From the NCBI RefSeq assembly GCF_008373755.1, contig NZ_VUJV01000001.1:62001-126000 (forward strand): a stretch of DNA of 64,000 nucleotides. The letters run 5' to 3'. This document shows positions 1-11,531 of this stretch, piece after piece. The notes below the pieces were generated by a model. It ran no database searches. It saw only the letters and a program-made list of their open reading frames with translations, and had not been told where the DNA came from. Each line of letters begins with the position of its first letter. The stretch's first letter is position 1. This stretch comes from Nocardioides humilatus. Lineage in GTDB: Bacteria > Actinomycetota > Actinomycetes > Propionibacteriales > Nocardioidaceae. A program made the position numbers and the translations under genes.

Positions 1-2794
1 ACGCGGCCCAGTTGGCGTCGATGCTGGTGAGGACGAGGTCGCCGTACCAGATCTTCTGGCGCAGGGCCTCGGCCCTCGTGGCGGCGACCTGCTCGGCCAT
101 CTCCTCGGGACGGCCGAGCTCGCTGAGCACGGTGGCCCGCAGGGCACCGGCGACCACTGCACCGCGCTGATAGCCCCGACGGTGGGCGATCTCCAGCGCC
201 TCGGTGGCCCACACCAGCCGCTCGTCGGCGGTGTCGGGGCGCCACAAGGCCATGAACGCGACCTGGTTGGCACCCATCCGCGGACACGCGAGGTCGAGGC
301 GGCGGGCCATGTCGAGACTCTCCTCGACGAGCGGCCGGAGCCGGTCGGCGGGCTCGACGCCGGACCGCTCGAGGGCGAGCGCCTGGAGCACGCGGCAGCG
401 CAGCTCGCCGTCGCCCGGCGGCAGCAGCTCGAGCGCCTCCTCGAGGGCGCCGACCACGACCTCGTTGATCTCTCCCGGCGGCGCCGATCGCCAGAGCACG
501 TCCTGGCTCGCCGAGATGGCCGCTTGCGCGACCGCCTCGATGTCGCCGCGGCTCCGGGCGAGAGCGATCGCCTCCTCGGTGGCCGCGACGAGGTCGGGCA
601 GGCGAGCGGCCCAGCGGTAGTCGTCGATGAGGTCCATGAGCAGCGCCAGGCGCTCCTCCTCGGTAGCCTCGGGGTCGTCGCGCTGGCTGTCGAGCGCCGA
701 GCGCAGCCAGGTGGCGGCCTCGTCGTACTCGTTGAGGGACCGCACCAGTCCCGCTGCCTCGACGGCCGCGTGCCAGGCCGGGCGAGCGTGGGCCGGGCCC
801 GCGGAGCGCCAGTGGTCGGCGACCTCGGACACGTAGCCCGGACGCAAGGCGAGGGCGCCGGCGACCTTGGCGTGCATCCGCGCCGTGCGGCTCGCGCTGA
901 TGCCCTCACGCAGCCGGTCGCGGACCAGGGCGTGGGTGAAGACGTAGTGGTCGACGCCGTTCTCGCGGAGCAGTCCGGCCGCCTGGGCCGGCTCGACGAC
1001 GTCGAGCGCGTCGTCCTCGTCGACCGCCGCGGCCACCGCGAGGGTGCTGAGGTCGAACCGACGCCCGATCACGGCCGCGGTCCGCAACGCGGCGACGGTC
1101 TCCTCAGGCAGCCGCCCGAGGCGGCGGTCGATGACGTCGCCGACGGCCGACGGCAGCGCGGCACCGGCGACGTCGGCCTGGGCACCTCGCTCGCCGGCCA
1201 GTCGGGCGAGCTCGACGAGGAAGAACGGGTTGCCGTCCGTGCGCCGCAGGAGCGCCGCCGCCTCGTCAGCGACCGTCGCACGTTCGGCCACGGCCTCGAA
1301 CACGGTGCGGACGTCGCGCTCGGGAAGGCCGTGCAGATCGAGCCGTAGCGCGTGCCGTCGGGCGAACACCTCCGTGACGTCGGCGAGCACCCCCGTCGGC
1401 GCGGGGTGGGAACGCCAGGTGGCCATGACCAGCATCCGTTGGTCGACCAGTGACTCCAGCAGCAGGCGAAGGACGCGCAGGGTGGCCTCGTCGGCCCAGT
1501 GGAGGTCCTCGAGGAGCAGCACCGTCGGTACGTCCGGGGCCGCGTCGCGGACCGTCGCCGCGACCCGCTCCCACGTGCGGAACCGGCCACCCTCGTCAGC
1601 CGAACCGACGTCGGCGGCAAGGCTCAGGAGGTCGCCGCCCAGCGCCTCGACGACGGCCTGCCAGGGCCACAGCGGCGGCGCGCCCTCGTCCTGGGAGCAA
1701 CGACCGACGAGCACCCGTAGGCCCCGTCGCCGGGCCTGGAGGAGCAGCTCCGCGCAGAGCCGGGACTTGCCGATGCCCGGCTCGCCCACGAGCGCGGCGA
1801 AGGCCGGCGTGCCGGCCTCGGCATCGGCCAGAGCCGCGCCGAGAGCAGCGAGCTCGGCGTCCCGGCCCACCATCGGCCAGGGAGCGACCTGCGCCGGCAC
1901 CGGGGGCGCGCTCGTTGCCGGGGACAGAGTCGTCGGCGCGGGCGGATCCACCGGAGCGACGACGGCCTCCCCTGCGGCGGGCGCGACCCAGGCCAGCCGC
2001 TCGTCCTGCCGCAGGACCGCGGTCTGCAGGTCGCGCAGCTCGGCCGAGGGCTCGATGCCCAGCTCCTCGTCGAGGACCTCGCGCACCTGGCGCAGCACGT
2101 CGAGGGCGTCGGCCTGCCGACCCGACCGCGCCAGGGCGACCACGCGCAGCGCCCAGAGCCGCTCGCGCAGGGGGTGGCTGCTGACGAGCGCCTCGACCTC
2201 GGAGGCGACCGTCGCATGGTCACCGAGCGCGAGCGCGACCAGAGCGCGATCCTCCAGAGCCACCAGGCGAAGGCCGTCGAGGCGGGTCCGCTCGGCCACC
2301 GCGGAGTCGGCGTCACCGAGCTCGCCGTACGGCGTGCCGCGCCACAGCCCGAGGACGCCGTCGAGCTCCGCCCGCGCGGCCTCGAGCTGCACCGCGTCGA
2401 GAGCCGGCGTGTCCCACCAGGACAGGGGCTGCAGCCGCTTGTGCACGCGCGTGATCGTCCGCTCGAACCTGTGGGCGTCGACGTCGTCGTCGCCGCACAC
2501 GAGCGCGTAACCGGGCGCCGCGGTGATGAGGATCGCGGCCGGGGTCCGGGGCGCGCGATCAGGCTCGATGACCCGTCGCAGCTGGGAGACGTAGGCCTGG
2601 AGCGTGCCGGTCACTCCGGCCGGGGCCTCATCACCCCAGAGGTGGTCGATGATCCCGTCGACGGAGACCGGTCGACCGCGTGCAAGCACCAACGCGGCGA
2701 GCAGCGCCCGCTGCTTGGGTGTGCCGACATCGAGGAGGTCACCGTCCCTCCGGGCCTCCAGGCCACCGAGGACGGCCATCTCGAGTCGTGACAC
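1..2794 (-). CDS. SARP/AfsR-family transcriptional regulator with AAA ATPase (3' end outside window)
   Basis: Partial gene: the reading frame stays open from a GTG at 2794 to the left edge (at least 931 residues). The N-terminus reads like an OmpR-type DNA-binding fold followed by a bacterial transcriptional activation domain (BTAD), as in AfsR/DnrI regulators (KQRALLAALVLARGR, then the stretch ending in AYVSQLRR). A P-loop GEPGIGKS lies at about residues 337-344 and a Walker B-like VLLLEDLHWAD follows; the rest resembles the helical repeat part of large STAND ATPases. An ATG five codons in (2779) is an alternative start. It is divergent from a flavin oxidase gene, which it may control. SARPs often regulate secondary metabolism, but no biosynthetic cluster is visible here. 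Confidence 0.85.
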   Translation of the reverse strand, partial: MSRLEMAVLGGLEARRDGDLLDVGTPKQRALLAALVLARGRPVSVDGIIDHLWGDEAPAGVTGTLQAYVSQLRRVIEPDRAPRTPAAILITAAPGYALVCGDDDVDAHRFERTITRVHKRLQPLSWWDTPALDAVQLEAARAELDGVLGLWRGTPYGELGDADSAVAERTRLDGLRLVALEDRALVALALGDHATVASEVEALVSSHPLRERLWALRVVALARSGRQADALDVLRQVREVLDEELGIEPSAELRDLQTAVLRQDERLAWVAPAAGEAVVAPVDPPAPTTLSPATSAPPVPAQVAPWPMVGRDAELAALGAALADAEAGTPAFAALVGEPGIGKSRLCAELLLQARRRGLRVLVGRCSQDEGAPPLWPWQAVVEALGGDLLSLAADVGSADEGGRFRTWERVAATVRDAAPDVPTVLLLEDLHWADEATLRVLRLLLESLVDQRMLVMATWRSHPAPTGVLADVTEVFARRHALRLDLHGLPERDVRTVFEAVAERATVADEAAALLRRTDGNPFFLVELARLAGERGAQADVAGAALPSAVGDVIDRRLGRLPEETVAALRTAAVIGRRFDLSTLAVAAAVDEDDALDVVEPAQAAGLLRENGVDHYVFTHALVRDRLREGISASRTARMHAKVAGALALRPGYVSEVADHWRSAGPAHARPAWHAAVEAAGLVRSLNEYDEAATWLRSALDSQRDDPEATEEERLALLMDLIDDYRWAARLPDLVAATEEAIALARSRGDIEAVAQAAISASQDVLWRSAPPGEINEVVVGALEEALELLPPGDGELRCRVLQALALERSGVEPADRLRPLVEESLDMARRLDLACPRMGANQVAFMALWRPDTADERLVWATEALEIAHRRGYQRGAVVAGALRATVLSELGRPEEMAEQVAATRAEALRQKIWYGDLVLTSIDANWAA

Positions 2795-2939
2795 CCCCGA
2801 AGGATAGGGACGAGCAGGTCGCTTGAACCACAGATTTCCCCAAGTCGCGCGGCGATCCAAGTCGACCCCAAGTCGATGCCAACCGGTCGGCCGCATCGTC
2901 AGGGCATCAACCAGCGACCCTCACGAAGGACCGACTCTC
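2795..2939. promoter_or_regulatory. Divergent intergenic region between SARP regulator and flavin oxidase
   Basis: 145 bases separate the two divergent starts, so both promoters must lie here. Two direct copies of a CAAGTCG-type heptamer occur (CCAAGTCGCG, TCCAAGTCGACC, CCAAGTCGATGCC). Direct heptameric repeats are the typical SARP binding pattern, but the spacing has not been tested and this is only suggestive. Confidence 0.35.
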
Positions 2940-4373
2940 ATGACCATCGAACGCGACCTCCCCTGCACCGACTCCGACATCGACACGGCGGCGCACGCCC
3001 TCCGCAGCGTGCTCGGGGACCGGGTGACACTCCCCTGCCACGACGCCTACGACCTGCGGCGCACCGCGTGGAACCTCGCGGTCGACCAGCGCCCCGCCGC
3101 GATCGCCCTACCGCGCTCCGCAGCAGAGGTCGCGACCGTCGTCCGGCTCGCGGCCGAGAACGGGCTCAAGGTCGCCCCGCAGAGCACCGGCCACAACGCC
3201 CGACCGCTCGCCGAGCGTGGCCTCGACGACGTGGTGCTGCTGCGGATGTCCGAGCTCGACCTGACCATCGCCGACCCTGCCCGCGGGATCATCCGGGCCC
3301 AGGGCGGCGCCCTCTGGGAGGCCGCGGTCGTCGCCGCCGCCGCGCACGGCCGAGCCGTCCTGCACGGCTCCTCCCCCGACGTCGGCATCGCGGGCTACAC
3401 GCTCGGCGGCGGCATCGGCTGGTACGCACGCAAGCTCGGACTGGCCGCCAACAGCGTCACCGCGATCGAGGTCGTGCTGGCCGACGGCAGCCTGGTGCGG
3501 GCCGACGCGCAGCACGACGCCGAGCTCTTCTGGGCCCTCCGCGGCGGGGGCGGCAACCTGGGCGTCGTCACCGCGCTCGAGTTCAGCACCTTCGACATCC
3601 AGAGCGCGTACGCCGGCCTCCTCATGTGGGACCTCGCCGATGTCGAGCCGGTCCTGCGCGAGTGGGCGGCGTGGGCACCTGAGGCGCCCGACGAGGTGAC
3701 CACCTCCTTCCGGGTGCTCCGCTTCCCGCTGATCCCCGACGTGCCGCCCTTCCTCGCGGGCCGCCAGGTCGCGATAATCGACGGTGCCGTCCTCGGCTCC
3801 GACGCCCGTGGCGCCGAGCTGCTCGCTGGCCTGCGAGCGCTGAAGCCCGAGCTCGACACCTTCACCCGGATGCCCGCCCAGGCACTCGACCGGCTGCACC
3901 TCGACCCCGAGGGCGGCGCTCCCGCGGTCTCCGACACGAGCATGCTGGCCGGGATGCCGGACGCGGCGATCGACGCGTGGCTCGCCGAGGTCGGTCCGGA
4001 CTCGTCCACGTCGCTCAATGTGGTCGAGCTGCGCCAGCTCGGAGGCGCACTGGCCCGGGCGCACGAGGGCGGTGGGGTGCTCACCCACCTGGACGGTGCC
4101 TTCGCGGCGTTCAACCTGGCGATGGCTCCGACCCCTGACATGGGCGCCCAGGGTCATGCCGACGCTGTCCGTGTGACGGAGGCGCTGGCGCCGTACTCGA
4201 CGGGGGCGACGTACCTCAACTTCGCCGAGAACCCCACCGACGTGCGGACCGGCTACCGGCCCGAGGCGTGGCGCCAGCTGGTCGGGATCCGGAGCGCGGT
4301 GGACCCGCACGGCGTCTTCCTCGCCAACCACGCGGTGCCCCGCCTGTTCGAGGACGGAGTGGCGACCTCATGA
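2940..4373 (+). CDS. FAD-linked oxidase (PCMH/BBE family), single covalent histidine
   Basis: The 477-residue protein is a vanillyl-alcohol-oxidase-fold flavoenzyme. STGHN around His85 is the usual 8-alpha-histidyl FAD attachment site, and the PCMH core continues through GYTLGGGIGWYARKLGL (about 152-168) and ALRGGGGNLG. Bicovalent berberine-bridge enzymes have a cysteine before the VG(x)nGGG stretch; here that position is Ser145, so attachment is probably monocovalent, as in 6-hydroxy-D-nicotine oxidase. The start at 2940 was chosen because AAGGA lies 9 bases upstream and homology begins there; an in-frame upstream ATG at 2823 would add non-homologous residues. Substrate unknown; such oxidases act on sugars, alkaloids or polyketides. 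Confidence 0.85.
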   Translation: MTIERDLPCTDSDIDTAAHALRSVLGDRVTLPCHDAYDLRRTAWNLAVDQRPAAIALPRSAAEVATVVRLAAENGLKVAPQSTGHNARPLAERGLDDVVLLRMSELDLTIADPARGIIRAQGGALWEAAVVAAAAHGRAVLHGSSPDVGIAGYTLGGGIGWYARKLGLAANSVTAIEVVLADGSLVRADAQHDAELFWALRGGGGNLGVVTALEFSTFDIQSAYAGLLMWDLADVEPVLREWAAWAPEAPDEVTTSFRVLRFPLIPDVPPFLAGRQVAIIDGAVLGSDARGAELLAGLRALKPELDTFTRMPAQALDRLHLDPEGGAPAVSDTSMLAGMPDAAIDAWLAEVGPDSSTSLNVVELRQLGGALARAHEGGGVLTHLDGAFAAFNLAMAPTPDMGAQGHADAVRVTEALAPYSTGATYLNFAENPTDVRTGYRPEAWRQLVGIRSAVDPHGVFLANHAVPRLFEDGVATS

Positions 4374-4428
4374 CGCCTGTGGAGAGCGGTCCGGTGCTGT
4401 CCGGACCACGTGCCACGATGGGCGAGCC

Positions 4429-7400
4429 ATGGACGTCCTCGCCTCGCTCACCGACGACTTCCTCGAGGAGCACTTCGCCCCCGAGACGCTGGAGCGCGCC
4501 CAGGTCTACGTCGAGCGGATCGACGGCCCTCCGACTCTGCAGCAGCTGAGCGCGGGGTCGGTGACCGCGACGGCCTACGTCTACGGGTCGATGCCCACGG
4601 CCTACCACGTGCAACTGCACTGCGAGATCGGCCGGCCCAGCGGACGCAGCCAGGCCCGCACGGCAGGGTGGATCTTCAGCCTGTGCACCTGCCCCGTCCG
4701 CAACATGTGCAAGCACGGCGCAGCAGTGGCCCTCGCGATCCGCGAGGGCCACGTCGGCGTCGAGCGGGTGCCGGAGTGGGAGCGCCAGCTCGCGTCGCTG
4801 GCCGACGACCTGAACCGGACCGCGGCCGACGACGTCGCTCAGTTCCCGATCGCCCTGCAGTTCACGCTGGACGAGCGGCGGATCTACTCCTACCGCGACG
4901 AGGGGCCCATGGTCGGCATCCGCCCCCTTCGACCGGGCTCCAAGCAAGCCTGGATCCGGTCGGGAGCCGACTGGTCCGACGTGCCGGGGCTGACCAACAC
5001 CCGGAGCCTGCGGGCCGAGCAGGGCGAGGCGGTCGGCGCCCTCCACACGGCGCTGCAGCGGCACCGCGGCTACCACGCCGCCGGCGTGGTGCCCTCGCTC
5101 GTGCAGTTCGGCCCTCACCTTCCTCGTCTGCTGCGAGCCGCGGAGACCGCTGGCATCGACTTCGTCCCCGTTCCTCCACTGACGGCGGTGACGATCCGGG
5201 AGAAGCCGGTCGGCCTGGTCGCCGAGGTCACCAGCGACGGGGAGGTCGCGCGGTTCACGCTGGGGGTCGAGGTCGACGGTGAGACCTGGCGAGGACCACA
5301 CGCACGTCTCGTGGGGCGCGACCGCGTCCTCGTCCTGCTGCGCGACGGTCACCTGCAGATCGGCGAGGTCGACCGTGAGGTCCCCTCGATCGCCCGCCAG
5401 CTGATCGAGAACGCACCGCTGGAGGTGCCGGCGGCCGACCTCGACGCCTTCCGGGACCGACTGTCCGGCCTGCTGCGTCAGGTGACCGTGCGCTCCCCCG
5501 ACGGCTCGGTGGAGGTGCCGGCTCCCCTGCGCCCGACCCTCGTGGTCACTGTGACGTGGCGCAGCTCGACGACCGCCGACCTGGGTTGGGAGTGGCGTTA
5601 CGACGATCGCCATCGGTGCGGACTCGACGCCCACGACCGCCTCGACGGTCTGCGCGACCGCGGCACCGAGAAGGTCGTCCGCGCACTCGTCCCGGCCGAG
5701 CTGCTCGGCCGGCGGACCGTGACCGCCGGCGATGCCCTGTCCCTCGCGATCCATGACCTGCCCCACCTGCGCGGCCTCCCGGATGTGGAGGTCGTCGAGC
5801 TCCAGCGACCCGACTTCCGCGAGGCCACCTCCGCGCCGGAGATCTCCTTCGACCTCGTCGAGCCGGAGGAGACCGACAGTCACACCGACTGGCTCGACCT
5901 GGAGGTGAGCGTCAACGTCGAGGGCGAACGCATCCCGTTGCCCGACGTCATCGCGGCGCTCACCCTCGGGCACGAGTTCCTCGTGCTGCCGAGCGGACTG
6001 TTCCTCACCACCGACCGGCCCGAGTTCGACCGCCTGCGCGAGGTCGTCGCCGCAGCTGCCGAGCTCCGGGAGAGCCAGGGCGACCGGATCGGCATCGGCA
6101 CCCACGACCTCGGCCTGTGGGCCCAGCTCGCCGAGACCGGCATCGTCGACAGCGAGGCAGCCGCGTGGGTCCAACGCGCCCAGGCGCTGCGCGACCTGAC
6201 CGAGATCCCGCAGCCCTCGCCCACCGGGCTGACCGCCGAGCTCCGGACCTACCAGAAGGAGGGGTTCTGGTGGCTCGCCTTCCTCTGGGAGCACGGCCTC
6301 GGCGGCATCCTGGCCGACGACATGGGGCTCGGTAAGACGCTGCAGGTCCTCGCGTTGATCCAGCACGCGCGTGAGCGACGGCCCGACGACGGCCCCTTCC
6401 TCGTCGTCGCGCCGACCAGCGTCGTGACCGCCTGGGCCCATGAGGCCGCCCGGCACGCACCCGACCTCCGGGTCGGGGTGTGCGGCCGGCGCACGGACGA
6501 CGTGGCGGCGATCGCAGCCGACAATGACGTCGTCGTCACCACCTACACCGTCGCCCGCCTCGCGCACACCAGCTATGCCTCGGTCCGTTGGGGCGGCCTG
6601 GTCCTCGACGAGGCCCAGCAGGTCAAGAACCACCAGAGCAAGACCTACGGTGCCGTCCGCACGATCCCGGCGCCGTTCAAGCTCGCGGTGACGGGCACCC
6701 CGTTCGAGAACAGGCTGATGGAGCTGTGGGCTCTCCTCTCCATCACGGTGCCGGGCCTCTACCCGTGGCCGCGGCAGTTCAACGACCGCGTGGCGCGTCC
6801 GATCGAGCGAGCCGGCGACCAGCAGGTGCGCGACCGGTTCCGCGCACGGATCCGCCCCTTCCTCCTGCGACGCACCAAGGAGCTCGTCGCCGCCGACCTG
6901 CCGCCGAAGCAGGAGCAGGTGCTCGACGTCGTCCTGGAGCCCCAGCACCGCAAGATCTACGACACCCACCTCGCCAAGGAGCGACAACGCATCCTCGGCC
7001 TCGTCGAGGAGTTCGACCGCAACCGGGTGGCGATCTTCAGCGCACTCACCAAGCTGCGCCAGCTCGCTCTGGACCCCGCGCTGGTCGATCCCGCCCACGA
7101 CGCCGTGGGGTCGGCGAAGCTCGACCTGCTCGCTGAGCACCTCGAGGAGATCACCGCCGAGGGGCACCGTGCTCTGGTCTTCAGTCAGTTCACGTCATTC
7201 CTGACGCGCGTGCGTGACCGGCTCGACGCCGAGGGCATCGCGACGACCTACCTCGACGGCTCGACCCGCGACCGCGCTGCCGTCATCGACGACTTTCGCA
7301 ACGGCGAGGCGCCCGTCTTCCTGATCTCCCTGAAGGCAGGCGGCGTCGGGCTCACCTTGACCGAGGCCGACTACGTCTTCGTGCTGGACCCGTGGTGGAA

Positions 7401-7614
7401 CCCCGCGGCCGAGGCCCAAGCGGTCGACCGCGCTCACCGCATCGGCCAGACCCAGCACGTCCACGTCTACCGGTTGGTGGCCACCGACACGATCGAGGAG
7501 AAGGTCATGGAGCTCAAGGGCCGCAAGGCCGAGCTCTTCGCCCAGGTGATCGACGGGGACGGCGCGATGACCCAGGGGATCAACGCGGATGACATCCGCG
7601 GCCTGTTCCAGTGA
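4429..7614 (+). CDS. SWIM zinc finger plus SNF2/DEAD-like helicase
   Basis: 1061 residues. A SWIM zinc-binding motif lies near the N-terminus (Cys86, Cys88, Cys94, His96: CxCx5CxH). A roughly 450-residue linker region precedes a complete SNF2 motor: motif I GLGKT at 633-637, motif II DEAQ near 727, motif III TGTPFEN, then the helicase C lobe with VFSQF, SLKAGGVGL and the motif VI stretch QAVDRAHRIGQ. SNF2 proteins are ATP-driven dsDNA translocases that remodel protein-DNA complexes; bacterial SWIM-SNF2 proteins (HepA/RapA-like group) have no well-defined role. It starts 55 bases after the flavin oxidase and ends 18 bases before a convergent lipoprotein gene. The start has a weak GGCGAG ribosome site. 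Confidence 0.9.
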   Translation: MDVLASLTDDFLEEHFAPETLERAQVYVERIDGPPTLQQLSAGSVTATAYVYGSMPTAYHVQLHCEIGRPSGRSQARTAGWIFSLCTCPVRNMCKHGAAVALAIREGHVGVERVPEWERQLASLADDLNRTAADDVAQFPIALQFTLDERRIYSYRDEGPMVGIRPLRPGSKQAWIRSGADWSDVPGLTNTRSLRAEQGEAVGALHTALQRHRGYHAAGVVPSLVQFGPHLPRLLRAAETAGIDFVPVPPLTAVTIREKPVGLVAEVTSDGEVARFTLGVEVDGETWRGPHARLVGRDRVLVLLRDGHLQIGEVDREVPSIARQLIENAPLEVPAADLDAFRDRLSGLLRQVTVRSPDGSVEVPAPLRPTLVVTVTWRSSTTADLGWEWRYDDRHRCGLDAHDRLDGLRDRGTEKVVRALVPAELLGRRTVTAGDALSLAIHDLPHLRGLPDVEVVELQRPDFREATSAPEISFDLVEPEETDSHTDWLDLEVSVNVEGERIPLPDVIAALTLGHEFLVLPSGLFLTTDRPEFDRLREVVAAAAELRESQGDRIGIGTHDLGLWAQLAETGIVDSEAAAWVQRAQALRDLTEIPQPSPTGLTAELRTYQKEGFWWLAFLWEHGLGGILADDMGLGKTLQVLALIQHARERRPDDGPFLVVAPTSVVTAWAHEAARHAPDLRVGVCGRRTDDVAAIAADNDVVVTTYTVARLAHTSYASVRWGGLVLDEAQQVKNHQSKTYGAVRTIPAPFKLAVTGTPFENRLMELWALLSITVPGLYPWPRQFNDRVARPIERAGDQQVRDRFRARIRPFLLRRTKELVAADLPPKQEQVLDVVLEPQHRKIYDTHLAKERQRILGLVEEFDRNRVAIFSALTKLRQLALDPALVDPAHDAVGSAKLDLLAEHLEEITAEGHRALVFSQFTSFLTRVRDRLDAEGIATTYLDGSTRDRAAVIDDFRNGEAPVFLISLKAGGVGLTLTEADYVFVLDPWWNPAAEAQAVDRAHRIGQTQHVHVYRLVATDTIEEKVMELKGRKAELFAQVIDGDGAMTQGINADDIRGLFQ

Positions 7615-7632
7615 GCAGCGACCGAGTCGCTG

Positions 7633-8181
7633 TCATTTGGCGAGGAGGATCGCCCCGGTCATGGTCTCCCTACCTCCGCCGTTGCTGTCCTCAGGGAACT
7701 CGGCCGTTACCCAGCCCTCGCCCACTGCTCCGGCGAACCGCCCCGTCCCCTCGACCACGTGCCACGGGCAGCTTTGGATGTAGGAGAGCTGTTGGGGGCT
7801 GAACGCGACCGTCAGCCGGCCCTCAGCGCAGCGGAACGTCTTGATGACCAGCCCCTCGTCCAGCGAGTCCCCGTGCTGGTCACGGAAGTCCCCGCCGGCA
7901 CAGAAGGCCTCGTCGCCGAGGATCGCGCCGTCGACCACCTCGCCGACGCCCAGGCGTCGCACCCTCGTCTCGACCCGCAGGGCCAGCCCTGCGGTCGCGA
8001 TCCTCGGATCCCTGGACTGGGGCGGCGTCGCAGTGACGGACTCCGTCACCGTCACCGTGCTCGTCACCCGCTCGACAGCCCCGCCACCCGAGTCGTCGCC
8101 GCACGCGGTCATGACGAGCATCCCCGCGACGAGGAGCACAGCAGGTAGGAAAGGTGCCGGGAGCCGACGCGCCGTAGCCAC
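7633..8181 (-). CDS. Secreted lipoprotein of unknown function
   Basis: The GTG at 8181 gives a 182-residue precursor: basic start, hydrophobic stretch (FLPAVLLVAGMLVM) and lipobox MTAC with the lipidated cysteine followed by GDDSGGG. A TTG 36 bases upstream is possible but would place extra charged residues before the signal peptide. The mature part has a Thr/Val-rich linker then a domain with two cysteines and GTGRFAGAVGEGWV, a pattern seen in allene-oxide-cyclase-like beta-barrel proteins; that similarity is an impression only. It follows the DUF2550 gene by 66 bases on the same strand and is convergent with the SNF2 gene. Confidence 0.7.
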   Translation of the reverse strand: MATARRLPAPFLPAVLLVAGMLVMTACGDDSGGGAVERVTSTVTVTESVTATPPQSRDPRIATAGLALRVETRVRRLGVGEVVDGAILGDEAFCAGGDFRDQHGDSLDEGLVIKTFRCAEGRLTVAFSPQQLSYIQSCPWHVVEGTGRFAGAVGEGWVTAEFPEDSNGGGRETMTGAILLAK

Positions 8182-8247
8182 GCCCCCACCATCCTCGCGC
8201 TCGTCGAGCGCGGTCAACGTGACGTCGACGACGTCACGGACAAGGGA

Positions 8248-8691
8248 TCAGCGCACGTTCCAGTCGGTGCCCGGCGGCTTGGCCTCGAGCCAGGCCTGGA
8301 AGCCGGTGAGCGACGCCGGGCTCATCGCGAGCTCGACCTCGCCGTCTCGCGACGCGCACCGGATGACAACGTGGTCGGGGTAGAGCGAGGCCTGCTCCGC
8401 GCCAACCGGCTCGCGCCGACCGTCATAGGTGAGCTGGTCGCGCGCCCAGGTGCGCTTGGGCTTGGGCCACAGGGTGAAGACACGGAACCACTCGAGGCGT
8501 TCGCCTTCGTAGCGCCCCATGCCGAGCACCCAGCCGCGCCCGGGGGCATCAGCGTTGAGCCGATGGCTCAGCTCGAACGTGCCCCCGTGTCGGGCGAGGA
8601 GCCGGCGCCGCGCGACGAGCGCGGCGCCGTAGCCGACGAGCAGGAGCAGCACGAGACCCGATACATCGAGCAGCCACTCCCACCACGCCAT
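8248..8691 (-). CDS. DUF2550 family membrane-anchored protein
   Basis: 147 residues: one N-terminal membrane span (VSGLVLLLLVGYGAALVA) and a soluble domain rich in Trp, Arg and Tyr. It starts 6 bases after atpC, the place where DUF2550 proteins are found in many actinobacteria. Function unknown; the position suggests co-transcription with the ATP synthase, but no role in the enzyme is established. Confidence 0.8.
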   Translation of the reverse strand: MAWWEWLLDVSGLVLLLLVGYGAALVARRRLLARHGGTFELSHRLNADAPGRGWVLGMGRYEGERLEWFRVFTLWPKPKRTWARDQLTYDGRREPVGAEQASLYPDHVVIRCASRDGEVELAMSPASLTGFQAWLEAKPPGTDWNVR

Positions 8692-8697
8692 GGACGG

Positions 8698-9126
8698 CTA
8701 GTGTCCTACGCCTGAACCGGAGACCTTCTCGGCCGCCCGGAGCCGCGCCTCGGCGCGACGAACGCGGCGCTCGGCCTCGTTGTTGGCGCCGATGAGGCCG
8801 CGGGCCTCCTCCAGCTCGGCCTTGACCTTCTCCACGTGGATCTCCTCGCCGAGTTCGATGTGCTCGGAGAGGATCGAAACGCGGTTGTTGGCCACGGAGA
8901 GGAAGCCACCGTCGACGGCAGCGACGACGACGTCGTCGGTCCCCTCGACCTGAACCTCCACGACAGCCTCGGACAGCAGCGACAGCACCGGCGCGTGGTC
9001 GCGCAGGACGCCGACATCACCCTCGGTCGTCCGCGCGATCACCATCGCCGCGTCGCCCGACCACACCGTGCGGTCGGCTGCGACGAGCTCGACGTGCAGC
9101 GCCTCGGAACCAGCAGCGGTCGCCAT
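8698..9126 (-). CDS. atpC: F1Fo ATP synthase epsilon subunit
   Basis: 142 residues. The N-terminal beta-sandwich (LHVELVAADRTVWSGDAAMV) and two-helix C-terminal region (ELEEARGLIGANNEAERRVRRAEARL) are typical of epsilon, which sits on the central stalk and damps ATP hydrolysis. The ATG at 9126 follows the atpD stop by one base, so translation is probably coupled. The open frame continues upstream within atpD, but that part is out-of-frame shadow. Last ATP synthase gene of the operon. Confidence 0.95.
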   Translation of the reverse strand: MATAAGSEALHVELVAADRTVWSGDAAMVIARTTEGDVGVLRDHAPVLSLLSEAVVEVQVEGTDDVVVAAVDGGFLSVANNRVSILSEHIELGEEIHVEKVKAELEEARGLIGANNEAERRVRRAEARLRAAEKVSGSGVGH

Positions 9127-9127
9127 G

Positions 9128-11526
<2,399 letters not shown>

Positions 11527-11531
11527 CTGGG

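Noticed and set aside
1-4373. Secondary-metabolite cluster around the SARP regulator
   Set aside because: Only one oxidase is next to it; no PKS, NRPS or terpene genes are seen in the window.
4216-7167. Minus-strand open frame of 983 codons opposite the SNF2 gene
   Set aside because: Composition is that of a GC-rich antisense shadow (Gly, Arg, Val, Asp-rich, no domain); the plus-strand protein has intact helicase motifs.
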